From: Corallococcus caeni
Lineage (GTDB): Bacteria; Myxococcota; Myxococcia; Myxococcales; Myxococcaceae
DNA length: 64,000 bases
NCBI RefSeq assembly: GCF_036245865.1
Contig: NZ_BTTW01000003.1
Location: forward strand, 434,001 to 498,000
Reading direction: 5' to 3'
This document shows positions 43,295-53,448 of the stretch, piece by piece (position 1 is the first letter of the stretch; each line of letters opens with the position of its first letter). Made by a program: the position numbers and the translations under genes. The notes beneath the pieces were generated by a model that was not told the DNA's origin, ran no database searches, and was given only the letters and a program-made list of their open reading frames with translations.

Positions 43295-45216
43295 TTCAGC
43301 CCCGCGAGCGCGGCCTTGGCATCCGCGGCGGCGCCGGAGAGGGCGCCCGTCTGCCCATCCACGCCATTGAGCGCGCCGGTCAGCTTGGCGCGGGACTCGG
43401 CGGCCTTGCCCTTCACCTGGGCCTCCGCGGCGGCGAGGGCCGCGCCCGTCTCCTCCGTCGCCGCGTTCAGCTTCGCGTTCACCGCCGCCATGGACTCCTT
43501 GTAGGCCGCCGTCGCGCCGCTCACCGCGCCGTCCACGCCCGCGGTGAGGTCGCCCTTCGCCGTCTCCACCTGCGGCGTCACGTCATACGTGGGCGTGGTG
43601 GTGGCGCCGCCGGGGTTCTCCTTCGTCTGGATGAGGAGGTGGCCTTCCGACAGGCGGATGATCTCCGTGTCGTTGGCGTTCACCCGCCCCAGGTTCCACA
43701 CCGGCTTGTTGTCCTGGAAGTCGTGCGTCAGCGCCGTCTGGTTCGCGCCGTTCTTGCCGAAGAGGATCTGATCGCCCTGGCTGTCCTGGGGCATGCGCAC
43801 GCCTTCGCCCCAGTCCAGGAAGCGGTGCAGCTCCGCGCGGTCGAAGTGCAGCCCGATGAGCGCCCGCTCGTTCTTGTACGGAGGGAAGTAGAACGTCCCC
43901 GGGAACTGGTTGGGCTCCGCCGGCACGCTCACCGTCTTGTTCCACAGCGGGATCGCCACCCGGTAGTTCGTCACGGACGTCTTCTGATCATCCACCTGGA
44001 GGTAGATGCGGTCCGTGGCCTCGCCGCCGGGGCTGTGCACCTTGCCCTCGACGTAGATGGGGTAGCGGGGCGGCCGGTACGCGGGCAGCTCCGGCACCGG
44101 ATCTGACTTCTGCTCCAGCAGCACGGACAGGGTGACCTGGTAGCCCTCCATCTCGTCCTGCTGGCCGTCGTGCGGGCCGGCCTGGAGCCCCGCGCCGTCG
44201 AAGGACAGCTCCGCCACGCGCAGGTCTTCCCCCAGGCCCGTGAGGCCCGGGCTCCACCGCCCGCCGTCCAGCTTGAGCAACGCGCCCGGGTGCAGCGCGA
44301 TGGGCGGCACGTCGAGGAACGTCAGCCGCAGGCGCCGCTTGCGCACGCGCAGGCGCTCCTTCTCCAGCGACTGGCGCTGCTCAGCCTCCGCCGCGATGGG
44401 TGTGCGCACCAGCACGTCGTGCTGGATGCCCGCCACCGCCTGGGACTGCTCCAGCGCCACCGTGGTCGCGCCGGCCCCGAAGCCATTCAGAACCCGCGCG
44501 CTGTGGCGGATGACCGGCGGCAGCTCCACGTCCACGCGCGCCACGTGCTTGCGGCTGAGCCCGGTGACGGCGCCCACCGCCGGTTTCTTCGCGGAGAAGG
44601 TGTACGTGTCGCTGAGGCTGTCGTACGTGAGCACGCCGCCGCGCGTGTCCACGAACCAGAGGACGAAGTCGTAGAAGCTGGCAGCCGGGTGGTCATCACC
44701 GATGCCCAGGCACACCATCGCGTGCTTCTCTTCCAGCGCGTCCCAGTCGTAGGTGAGCAGCAGGCCGCCGGGCTTGTGCGCGTCCAGCAGTTCCGACAGC
44801 TTCTTCGCCGTGTGCAGCTCCACCGGGCGGTGCTGCTTCCAGAGCACCCGCGCGGGGTCCTCGAAGGTCACCGTGTACTGGCGGAAGGCCACCGCCACGC
44901 TGTCCTTGTCGCCGTGCGCGGTGCCGCTGACGCGCTTCTCCGTGACGATGCCCTGCACCACCAGCGGGGCGGGCGGCGGGTCGTACACGCCGGACAGCGC
45001 CAGCCGCACCCGCACCAGGTCCGGCTTGCTGAACGCGGTGAACAGCGCCGCGTCCGCCTTCTCCAGCGCCGTCCAGAAGGTCAGCGTGCAGCGGAAGCCC
45101 GTGGGCGTCATCCGCAGCGAGAAGTCCTTCACCTGTCCGCCGGGGATGGCGTACGGCTGCTCGCCCGCGGTGACGGTCAGCTCCAGCTTCAGCTTTTCGG
45201 AGAAGGGGAGCGCCAT
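43291..45216 (-). CDS. vgrG: VgrG spike protein 2 with helical C-terminal extension
   Basis: The 641-residue protein is a paralogue of VgrG1. Shared segments include FEDPARVLWKQHRPVELHTAKKLSELLDAHK, ASFYDFVLWFVDTRGGVLTYD, PRYPIYVEGKVHS, FPGTFYFPPYKNERALIGLHFDRAELHRFLDW and NDTEIIRLSEGHLLIQTKE. Instead of a beta-helical needle it ends in a ~120-residue Ala-rich coiled-coil-like tail (ESMAAVNAKLNAATEETGAALAAAEAQVKGKAAESRA). The tail resembles the following 707-residue protein in style, suggesting the two interact through helices. It could form a second spike or a heterotrimer with VgrG1. Confidence 0.85.
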   Translation of the reverse strand: MALPFSEKLKLELTVTAGEQPYAIPGGQVKDFSLRMTPTGFRCTLTFWTALEKADAALFTAFSKPDLVRVRLALSGVYDPPPAPLVVQGIVTEKRVSGTAHGDKDSVAVAFRQYTVTFEDPARVLWKQHRPVELHTAKKLSELLDAHKPGGLLLTYDWDALEEKHAMVCLGIGDDHPAASFYDFVLWFVDTRGGVLTYDSLSDTYTFSAKKPAVGAVTGLSRKHVARVDVELPPVIRHSARVLNGFGAGATTVALEQSQAVAGIQHDVLVRTPIAAEAEQRQSLEKERLRVRKRRLRLTFLDVPPIALHPGALLKLDGGRWSPGLTGLGEDLRVAELSFDGAGLQAGPHDGQQDEMEGYQVTLSVLLEQKSDPVPELPAYRPPRYPIYVEGKVHSPGGEATDRIYLQVDDQKTSVTNYRVAIPLWNKTVSVPAEPNQFPGTFYFPPYKNERALIGLHFDRAELHRFLDWGEGVRMPQDSQGDQILFGKNGANQTALTHDFQDNKPVWNLGRVNANDTEIIRLSEGHLLIQTKENPGGATTTPTYDVTPQVETAKGDLTAGVDGAVSGATAAYKESMAAVNAKLNAATEETGAALAAAEAQVKGKAAESRAKLTGALNGVDGQTGALSGAAADAKAALAGLK

Positions 45217-45223
45217 GCCGTGC

Positions 45224-45979
45224 CTACCGGGCCTTCGCCTGGACCTCCTCGCGGGTCAACGCGCCCCGGGCCTCCAGCGCGTCCATCATCGCGCGCATCA
45301 CGCGGGCCTGCTGCGCCACCATGCGCTCCAGGTCCGCCACCTGCTGCGTGAGCGCCTCCACCTTCGACGTCAGCTCCGCGTCGCGCACCACGGGCGGCGG
45401 CGTGGGGGTGCGCGGGGGCGGGGCGCTCTCGGGCTGCGGCGGGGCCAGTTCGAAGGTGGCCTCGTCCATGCCGAAGCTCAGCGGCGTGGCGGCCGTGGAG
45501 GTGACCTCCCCGTGGTAGTGGTGCCGGATGGCGCGCTCGATGGAGGACGCCGTCGCCACCACCACCTGGAGCTTCTGGCCCGAGTGGAAGGCCAGCTCCT
45601 GGAGGGACTCCACGTTGGTGGGATCCGACGTGGCCACGGTGAGCGTCTTGGTGCCGGGCTCGTAGGCGATGGGGAAGACGGTGTAGCGCTCGGCGATGTC
45701 CACGCGCAGCGCCTGGAGGGCGGACGGGACGGGGAGGTGCTTGTCCAGGTCCACCGTGGGGATGGCCAGCTGCCGCGACAGGGCGTGCACCATGGAGCTT
45801 TCGTCCACGACGCCCATCTGCACCAGCGTGAGGCCCAGCCGGCCGCCCCACTTGCGCTGCTCGGCGAGCGCGCTGCGCAGCTGGGTTTCGGTGAGCAGGC
45901 CGGCGTCCATCAGGATCTCCCCCAGCCGCCGCTTGCGGTTGGGGCCCGGGCCGGGAGGAACAGAGGGGGGAGCAGTCAC
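45224..45979 (-). CDS. Tandem MshEN-domain protein (probable c-di-GMP receptor)
   Basis: The 251-residue protein starts at GTG 45979. Residues ~18-160 are the N-terminal domain of GspE/PilB-type ATPases (MshEN) without an ATPase. Two copies of the c-di-GMP motif RLGxxLxxxGxxxxxxLxxALxxQ are seen: RLGEILMDAGLLTETQLRSALAEQ split around residue 20-42 and RLGLTLVQMGVVDESSMVHALSRQ. The second has Met for Leu at one position. After a proline-rich linker, a C-terminal heptad helix (SKVEALTQQVADLERMVAQQ) suggests oligomerisation. It ends 7 bp before vgrG2 on the same strand, so cotranscription and c-di-GMP input to the second spike are possible. Confidence 0.8.
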   Translation of the reverse strand: MTAPPSVPPGPGPNRKRRLGEILMDAGLLTETQLRSALAEQRKWGGRLGLTLVQMGVVDESSMVHALSRQLAIPTVDLDKHLPVPSALQALRVDIAERYTVFPIAYEPGTKTLTVATSDPTNVESLQELAFHSGQKLQVVVATASSIERAIRHHYHGEVTSTAATPLSFGMDEATFELAPPQPESAPPPRTPTPPPVVRDAELTSKVEALTQQVADLERMVAQQARVMRAMMDALEARGALTREEVQAKAR

Positions 45980-46070
45980 GGCCGGGCAGCATAGCAGCGC
46001 TGGGCCGCCCCCAGGCTTTCGGTGGGTCACAAACAGGCCAGGGGGCCGGGGATGGGATAGCCTTGGGCCC

Positions 46071-46910
46071 ATGGTGCGAAGCCGAAGCCTCCTTTTCGCG
46101 GCAGTCCTCGTCGCCTTCACCGCCGGTTGCGCCTCGCAGCGCCTGTCCGGCGCGGACCTGGACCGGGTCCAGCGGCCCGCCTTCATCTCCCGCATCGAGG
46201 ATGGCGCGGGGCCCAAGAGCCGGGTGTTCCAGGAGGACGACGCCTATTCGGGCAAGCTCAAGAAGCTGGAGCCCAAGGAGGCGGACCGCCGGCTCACCGT
46301 GAAGCTGCAGCAGGCCGTGACGCGCTTCGAGCTCTCCGAACGCCTGCGCGTCACCACCCTGTCGCGCCTGCCGGAGGAGGCCCCGTGGACGGACACGGTG
46401 GACCCGGCCCGCGTGGCCTCCGCGCTGGAGAGCTTCCTCGTGGAGGAGGTGCCCGCCAACGCGCCGGACTACGACCTGATGGCCCCGCTGGGCGCGGACA
46501 CCGTCGTGGAGTTCGTCATCCAGGACTTCGGCATGCGCAGCGAGGACGGCCACGCGGGGGCCTACCTCAAGGGTTATGGGCGCATGTTCCGGCTGGACGG
46601 GCGCTCGGAGCTGTGGCGCCGGCCGTTCGACCTGGACGCGGTGGAGCAGAAGGCGCCGCACCTGGATCCGTTCAAGGTGGGCAAGGAGCCGGAGCTGTTC
46701 CGCCTGGCCATGACGGAGCTGCTGGACAAGGTCGCGGACATGTTCGTGAAGGACCTGACGCCCCAGAACCGCAAGGGCGCGGCCCCCACGGGCAACACCG
46801 CGCCGGACACCGTGCCCTCCGCCGTCACCCCGGCGCCCGCGCCTGCTGCCGCGCCCACCCCGCCCGAGCGCCAGCTGCCCCCGGGCGAGCTGCCGGATCC
46901 GGACGCCTGA
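46071..46910 (+). CDS. Lipoprotein of unknown function
   Basis: The 279-residue product begins MVRSRSLLFAAVLVAFTAGC, with a lipobox TAGC placing the acylated cysteine at about residue 20. The mature part is mixed alpha/beta (VEEVPANAPDYDLMAPLGADTVVEFVIQDFGMRS, RMFRLDGRSELWRRPFDLDAVE), then a Pro/Ala-rich tail. I do not recognise a domain. ATG 46071 is chosen because it gives the signal peptide. It is divergent from the MshEN gene (91-bp shared upstream region) and convergent with the permease gene. Confidence 0.7.
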   Translation: MVRSRSLLFAAVLVAFTAGCASQRLSGADLDRVQRPAFISRIEDGAGPKSRVFQEDDAYSGKLKKLEPKEADRRLTVKLQQAVTRFELSERLRVTTLSRLPEEAPWTDTVDPARVASALESFLVEEVPANAPDYDLMAPLGADTVVEFVIQDFGMRSEDGHAGAYLKGYGRMFRLDGRSELWRRPFDLDAVEQKAPHLDPFKVGKEPELFRLAMTELLDKVADMFVKDLTPQNRKGAAPTGNTAPDTVPSAVTPAPAPAAAPTPPERQLPPGELPDPDA

Positions 46911-46922
46911 GCGGCCTGAAGC

Positions 46923-48170
46923 CTAGAAGAGGGCGTGCTCGGCCAGGAGCACGCCCAGTCCCACGACGAAGCTGATCAGCGTCACGGGCACGCCCACGCG
47001 CAGGTAGTCCATGAAGCCCATGCGGACCTTGCCGCGCGCGGCCTCGAAGACGATGAGGTTCGCCACGCTGCCCACCAGCGTGAGGTTGCCCGCCAGCGTG
47101 GAGCCCAGCGCGAGCACGTGCCACGCCAGCTCCGGCTCCTGCATGGCCGGCACCCACGCTCGCGCGAGCATCACGAAGGGCACGTTGCTGAAGAGGTTGG
47201 AGGCCACGAGCGTGAGGCCCGCGAAGCCCAGCGTCTCGCGCCACGGCGGCCCGGCCATCAGCGGGGAGAACAGCTGGCGGATCTGCTCCGCCCAGCCCGC
47301 CTTGTTCACCCCGTGCACGACGACGAAGAGGCTGGCGAAGAAGAGCAGCAGCACCCAGTCCACGCGCTCCAGCGCGTCGCGCGATTCGTGCCCGGACAGC
47401 GACATCACCAGCACGCCGCCCGCGAGCGCGCTCCAGCTCATGGGCAGGCCCACGAAGAACGCCACCACCACGCCCAGCAGGCTCCCCAGCCCCAGCGCGA
47501 GCAGCCGGCGATCCACCTCCAGCGGGGGCGGGTGCGTGTCGAAGCGCGCGGTCGGCAGCTCCTTGCGGAAGAGGTACAGCAGCGCCACGGCGACGATGGC
47601 GGTGGAGATCACCGCGGGCAGGGCCATGTACGCGGCGAACCGCGCGTAGCCCAGGCCGGACGCGCCCTGAATCAGCATGTTCTGCGGGTTGCCGGTGAAG
47701 GTGGCCACGGAGCCGCTGTTGCTGCCCATGCACACCGCCAGCAGGTACGGCACGGGCGGCAGGCGCGCGTCCTCCACCACCACCAGCACCAGCGGCGTGA
47801 GGAACAGGCACACGGTGTCGTTCACGAGGAACGCGGACAGGAACGCGCTCACGAACGTCACCGCCACCAGCAGCAGCCGGGGCGTGTGCGCGACCTTGAG
47901 GGCCTTCGCTCCGGCGGCGCGGAAGAAGTTCGCCTGCGCCAGGTACACGGCCAGCAGCATCATCCCCAGCAAGAGGACGAGCGTGTCCATGTCGATGGCC
48001 TGCCGGCCCCGGTCCGCGCTGTGGCCGAAGACCTCCGCGGGCGTGACGACCCCGGCGACGACCATCAGCGTGGCGCCCAGCAGCGCGCCTCCGGGACGGT
48101 CCAGCTTGACGAAGGGCAGCCTCGCCCCGGCGATGAAGATGTACGTGAAGAGGAAGATCGCGAGCGCCAC
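46923..48170 (-). CDS. Ion-transporter superfamily permease (ArsB/SLC13-like)
   Basis: The 415-residue protein is hydrophobic throughout, with about 10-12 membrane helices in two pseudo-symmetric halves. Each half carries the Asn/Pro signature of the IT superfamily: FLVNDTVCLFLTPLVLVV with SVATFTGNPQNMLIQG in the first, and ASNLFSNVPFVMLARA with GNLTLVGSVANLIVFEAARG in the second. This is the pattern of ArsB, NhaD, CitM and SLC13 carriers; arsenite, dicarboxylate or Na+ cannot be told apart here. The start is GTG 48170. No ars regulator is adjacent. Confidence 0.8.
   Translation of the reverse strand: MALAIFLFTYIFIAGARLPFVKLDRPGGALLGATLMVVAGVVTPAEVFGHSADRGRQAIDMDTLVLLLGMMLLAVYLAQANFFRAAGAKALKVAHTPRLLLVAVTFVSAFLSAFLVNDTVCLFLTPLVLVVVEDARLPPVPYLLAVCMGSNSGSVATFTGNPQNMLIQGASGLGYARFAAYMALPAVISTAIVAVALLYLFRKELPTARFDTHPPPLEVDRRLLALGLGSLLGVVVAFFVGLPMSWSALAGGVLVMSLSGHESRDALERVDWVLLLFFASLFVVVHGVNKAGWAEQIRQLFSPLMAGPPWRETLGFAGLTLVASNLFSNVPFVMLARAWVPAMQEPELAWHVLALGSTLAGNLTLVGSVANLIVFEAARGKVRMGFMDYLRVGVPVTLISFVVGLGVLLAEHALF
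46931..46956 (+). terminator. Perfect 10-bp hairpin after the lipoprotein gene
   Basis: GGGCGTGCTC (46931-46940) and GAGCACGCCC (46947-46956) form a perfect stem with a 6-nt loop, starting 20 bp after the lipoprotein stop. On the other strand it falls in the last codons of the permease, so it may stop transcription from both sides. Confidence 0.55.
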
Positions 48171-48240
48171 GGGCGCGGGACACTATCACGGTGAGCACGG
48201 CCGTCCTGCCGGTCCGGAGCGTGTCACTCGAAGGGCTGTG

Positions 48241-48705
48241 TCATTCCGGCACGGCCTGACAGCGAACCTTCTCGTGCAAGCCTCGTGCGACCAGGAGTGC
48301 ATAGGGCCAGCCCCGGCTCGTCGTGTGATTGCCGGGGGCCTTCACCCGCCGGTAGTTGACGATCAGATCCGGACCGTCCTTCTCCGGTTTCGGGATGTAC
48401 TGGACGGAGTCGATGATGAGGTCGGTGCCATCCTCCTCGCTCGTGGGCGACACGCAGAGCACCCAGGTGATGAACTTGAAGTTGTTCTTGGGCCGAGCGA
48501 CCTGGTGGATCAGCCGAACGTAGGGCCCCTCCAGGTGTCCTTCGGCCGGAAGGTCATCCCGGTCATAGGCACTGGCGGAGACCATCTGTTCGAAGCCCTG
48601 TTCCCGGTAATCGGTCTTGAAGCTCGCGCGGATGTCGGGATCCGCCGCCCCCGCGCTCGCTCCAAACAACAGACAGGTGAGTCCCAGCCCCCATTGAAAT
48701 CGCAT
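48241..48705 (-). CDS. Small secreted protein
   Basis: The 154-residue product starts MRFQWGLGLTCLLFGASAGAAD, a standard Sec signal peptide cleaved after about residue 20. The mature ~130 residues are strand-rich (VRLIHQVARPKNNFKFITWVLCVSP, TDLIIDSVQYIPKPEKDGPDLIVNYR) with two cysteines that could pair. I do not recognise a family. ATG 48705 is preferred to the upstream in-frame 48780 because it gives the signal peptide. It is divergent from mrfA across a 296-bp gap. Confidence 0.6.
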   Translation of the reverse strand: MRFQWGLGLTCLLFGASAGAADPDIRASFKTDYREQGFEQMVSASAYDRDDLPAEGHLEGPYVRLIHQVARPKNNFKFITWVLCVSPTSEEDGTDLIIDSVQYIPKPEKDGPDLIVNYRRVKAPGNHTTSRGWPYALLVARGLHEKVRCQAVPE

Positions 48706-48923
48706 CGGTGCGCCTCCTTCATGGGGGCTCTGCAAGCAGTGCACCATGGAGCGACGCTCACGGAGGCCCCCTGAGAGCACATGGCGTGTGACAGTTTGAC
48801 CCTGGACCGCGCTGCCCGGCGGGACGGAGTGTCCTTGCCCATGCCGTGCGTCGAGGCTCGTGGTGCCGTCGGTCCAGGTAGGAGTCCACCCCTCTGCTAC
48901 CGCCCGGCTGGAACGTGGGTGGT

Positions 48924-48940
48924 CGGTCCCTGGGGGACCG
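48924..48940 (+). promoter_or_regulatory. Inverted repeat in the gap upstream of mrfA
   Basis: CGGTCCC (48924-48930) and GGGACCG (48934-48940) form a perfect 7-bp inverted repeat with a 3-nt loop. It sits in the 296-bp divergent gap (48706-49001), where I see no small gene. It may be a regulatory hairpin or an operator half-pair. Confidence 0.35.
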
Positions 48941-48962
48941 GCGCGACAGGTCCTGACGCGCG

Positions 48963-48991
48963 TTGTCCTTCCGGGTACACGTCTGTACAGT
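48963..48991 (+). promoter_or_regulatory. Putative mrfA promoter with an overlapping dyad
   Basis: TTGTCC (48963-48968) and TACAGT (48986-48991) have a 17-bp spacer and would place the transcript start only a few bases before the ATG at 49002, giving a very short leader. A perfect dyad GTACA-N4-TGTAC (48975-48979 and 48984-48988) overlaps the -10 box. A repressor bound there would block transcription. Confidence 0.4.
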
Positions 48992-49001
48992 GCCCGGCCC
49001 T

Positions 49002-51422
<2,421 letters not shown>

Positions 51423-51438
51423 GGAGCACGGGCGCGGC

Positions 51439-53043
51439 ATGGACCTGAAGCGCAAGCTGTCCCGACTCAGCAGCGCGGGCCCCGGCAGTCAGGCCCGGGC
51501 GCCCGTGAACACCGTGGCTCCGGTGGTGGAGACACCTGCGGTGGAGGCGCTCGCGCGGGATGAGGTGGGGGCTCGGGTTCCTCCGGTGGAAGAGGCGGGC
51601 ACGACCACCGTCGCGGAGGTGCTGGTGCAGGCGCTGCGCAAGCGCCTGTCGATGGACGGGGAGGGTGCGCCTTCTCTCGACGTGGAGGTCGGGGCAGGGG
51701 CTCCGCAGGATGCGCGGGCGCGCGAGTCCGGCCTCGCGGACGAAGGGGCACGGACCCGCGCGGACGGGCTCGTGGATCTGCGCGAGGAGGCGCGGCGGCG
51801 GTTCGCGGCGAAGCGGAGCGGCGCGGCGGACGGTGTTGCGGATCCACGAGTCGAAGCGCTGCGCCAGATGCTGGCGTTCTGGGCGGAGCGCCAGGGCACG
51901 GCGTCCGCGCGGAAGGCGGTGGAGCCGCTCCCTGAACCCCGGGCGTTGCCGGTGGAGGCGCGGTCGACGCCGCACGGCACGGTGCACGTGGCCGAGCAGC
52001 TGTACCCGCCGGATCATCGGCACGGCACGGCTCCAGTCGCGGCGGCGCTCGATGTGGAGTCGCGGCTGGTGGCGGGGCTGGCGCTGCATCCGGATCTGGA
52101 GTCGGTGGACTTCACGCGGATGCTGCTGCTGGACACGGAGACGACGGGGCTCGCGGGCGGCACGGGCACGGTGCCGTTCCTGGTGGGCCTCGGCTGGTTC
52201 GAGGACCGCTCGCTGCGCGTGCAGCAGCTCTTCCTGCGGCGCATGGGCGAAGAGGCGCCCATGCTGCGCCTGCTGGCCGAGCGCATGGCGTCGTCGTCCT
52301 GCCTCGTCACGTACAACGGCAAGAGCTTCGACTGGCCGTTGTTGCGCACGCGCTTCGTGCTCAACCGGGTGCCGGTGCCGAAGGAGCTGCCGCACCTGGA
52401 CCTGCTGCACTGCGCGCGGCGCGTGTTCAAGCACCGGGGTGAAGGCGCGCGGCTCGTGCACCTGGAGTCGAAGGTGCTGGGGCATCACCGGGTGGGGGAC
52501 GTGGACGGTTCACTGATCCCGGAGCTGTACTTCCGCTTCCTACGAGGGACGGACGGCTCGGAGCTGGTGCCGGTGCTGGAGCACAACCAGAAGGACCTGT
52601 TGCTCCTGGCGGCGCTGCTGGGCGACCTGGTGCGCCGCTTCCAGTCGGAAGGCACGGAGCGGCAGGACCCGAGGGACCTGCTCGGCTTTGCGCAGGTGGC
52701 GGAGCGGGCAGGGGACGCGGAGCGCGCGCTGACCTTCGCCAATGCCGCAGCGGAGAGCGGAGGCCCGGTGGGAATCGAAGCGCTGGTGCTGGCCTCGCGC
52801 CTCTGCCGCCGCTCGGGTGACTGCGAGGCGGCGGTGGCGCACCTGCAACGGGCGCTCACGTTCGCGAAGCCCGGCCAGGGCGCGGTGCTGCACCTGTCGC
52901 TGACGAAGCTCTACGAGCACTCCCTCAAGGACCTGCCCCGGGCCCTGTACCACGCCAGGTTGGCCGCCCCCGTGGAGCTGCCCGCCGACCACCAGCTCCG
53001 GCTGGAACGGCTTGAGCGCCGGCTGTCGCGTCAGGGGGCGTGA
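51439..53043 (+). CDS. mrfB: RNase H-fold exonuclease, MrfB (YprB) family
   Basis: The 534-residue protein has an unconserved, charged N-terminal ~215 residues. A DEDD/RNase H-fold exonuclease domain follows (about 225-400), starting LLLDTETTGLAGGTGT with D232 and E234 as metal ligands. It then has CLVTYNGKSFDWPLLRTRF, with a second acidic residue, and NQKDLLLLAALLG. The C-terminal ~110 residues are TPR-like helices (ERAGDAERALTFANAAAESG, LHLSLTKLYEHSLKDLPRALYHARLA). Genetic linkage to the MrfA helicase supports a joint interstrand-adduct repair role. ATG 51439 is used; upstream in-frame codons belong to the overlap with mrfA. Confidence 0.88.
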   Translation: MDLKRKLSRLSSAGPGSQARAPVNTVAPVVETPAVEALARDEVGARVPPVEEAGTTTVAEVLVQALRKRLSMDGEGAPSLDVEVGAGAPQDARARESGLADEGARTRADGLVDLREEARRRFAAKRSGAADGVADPRVEALRQMLAFWAERQGTASARKAVEPLPEPRALPVEARSTPHGTVHVAEQLYPPDHRHGTAPVAAALDVESRLVAGLALHPDLESVDFTRMLLLDTETTGLAGGTGTVPFLVGLGWFEDRSLRVQQLFLRRMGEEAPMLRLLAERMASSSCLVTYNGKSFDWPLLRTRFVLNRVPVPKELPHLDLLHCARRVFKHRGEGARLVHLESKVLGHHRVGDVDGSLIPELYFRFLRGTDGSELVPVLEHNQKDLLLLAALLGDLVRRFQSEGTERQDPRDLLGFAQVAERAGDAERALTFANAAAESGGPVGIEALVLASRLCRRSGDCEAAVAHLQRALTFAKPGQGAVLHLSLTKLYEHSLKDLPRALYHARLAAPVELPADHQLRLERLERRLSRQGA

Positions 53044-53448
53044 CTAGAACTGCCACTCCTTGCCCTTCTGCCCGAGGGCGGCCCGCGTTGCCGCCACATC
53101 CCTCAGGGCTTTGAAGGGCGAGGCATCCGCGAGCTTCACCACGGAGTCCAGGACAGCCGAAGCCATCTGCACGTTGTTGCCCTGGATGGCACCGTCGAGC
53201 CTCTCGAAGAGCTGCCGGAAGTTCTCCTTGCGCTCATCGAAGCTGCGGTCGAGGTAGTCCATGAGCACCTCGCGCATGGCGTGGATCTGCTCAACCTCCA
53301 CCCGGGCGCTCTCTCTCAGCCGGGTCTGCTCGGTGTGCTCCTTTTCGATGTCGCGCACGCACTCGGCGATGGTCCGGATGCCCTGCAGGACGTTGCTGAC
53401 TCCCTCGATCGACACCTTCGCCGGAAGGGAGACCTTTTTCGAGGTCAT
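53044..53448 (-). CDS. Helical partner of the glycine-rich membrane protein
   Basis: The 134-residue soluble, mostly helical protein contains KVSIEGVSNVLQGIRTIAECVRDIEKEHTEQTRLRESARVEVEQIHAMREVLMDYLDRSFDERKENF split between two coiled-coil-prone stretches (about 12-50 and 55-90). I do not recognise the family. Its ATG overlaps the stop of the upstream 330-residue gene by 4 nt (ATGA), so the two form one translational unit. It abuts mrfB tail to tail with no gap. Confidence 0.6.
   Translation of the reverse strand: MTSKKVSLPAKVSIEGVSNVLQGIRTIAECVRDIEKEHTEQTRLRESARVEVEQIHAMREVLMDYLDRSFDERKENFRQLFERLDGAIQGNNVQMASAVLDSVVKLADASPFKALRDVAATRAALGQKGKEWQF

Noticed and set aside
43291-45216. VgrG2 helical tail as a fused effector domain
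   Set aside because: The tail is short, Ala-rich and lacks any catalytic motif; an interaction segment is more likely.
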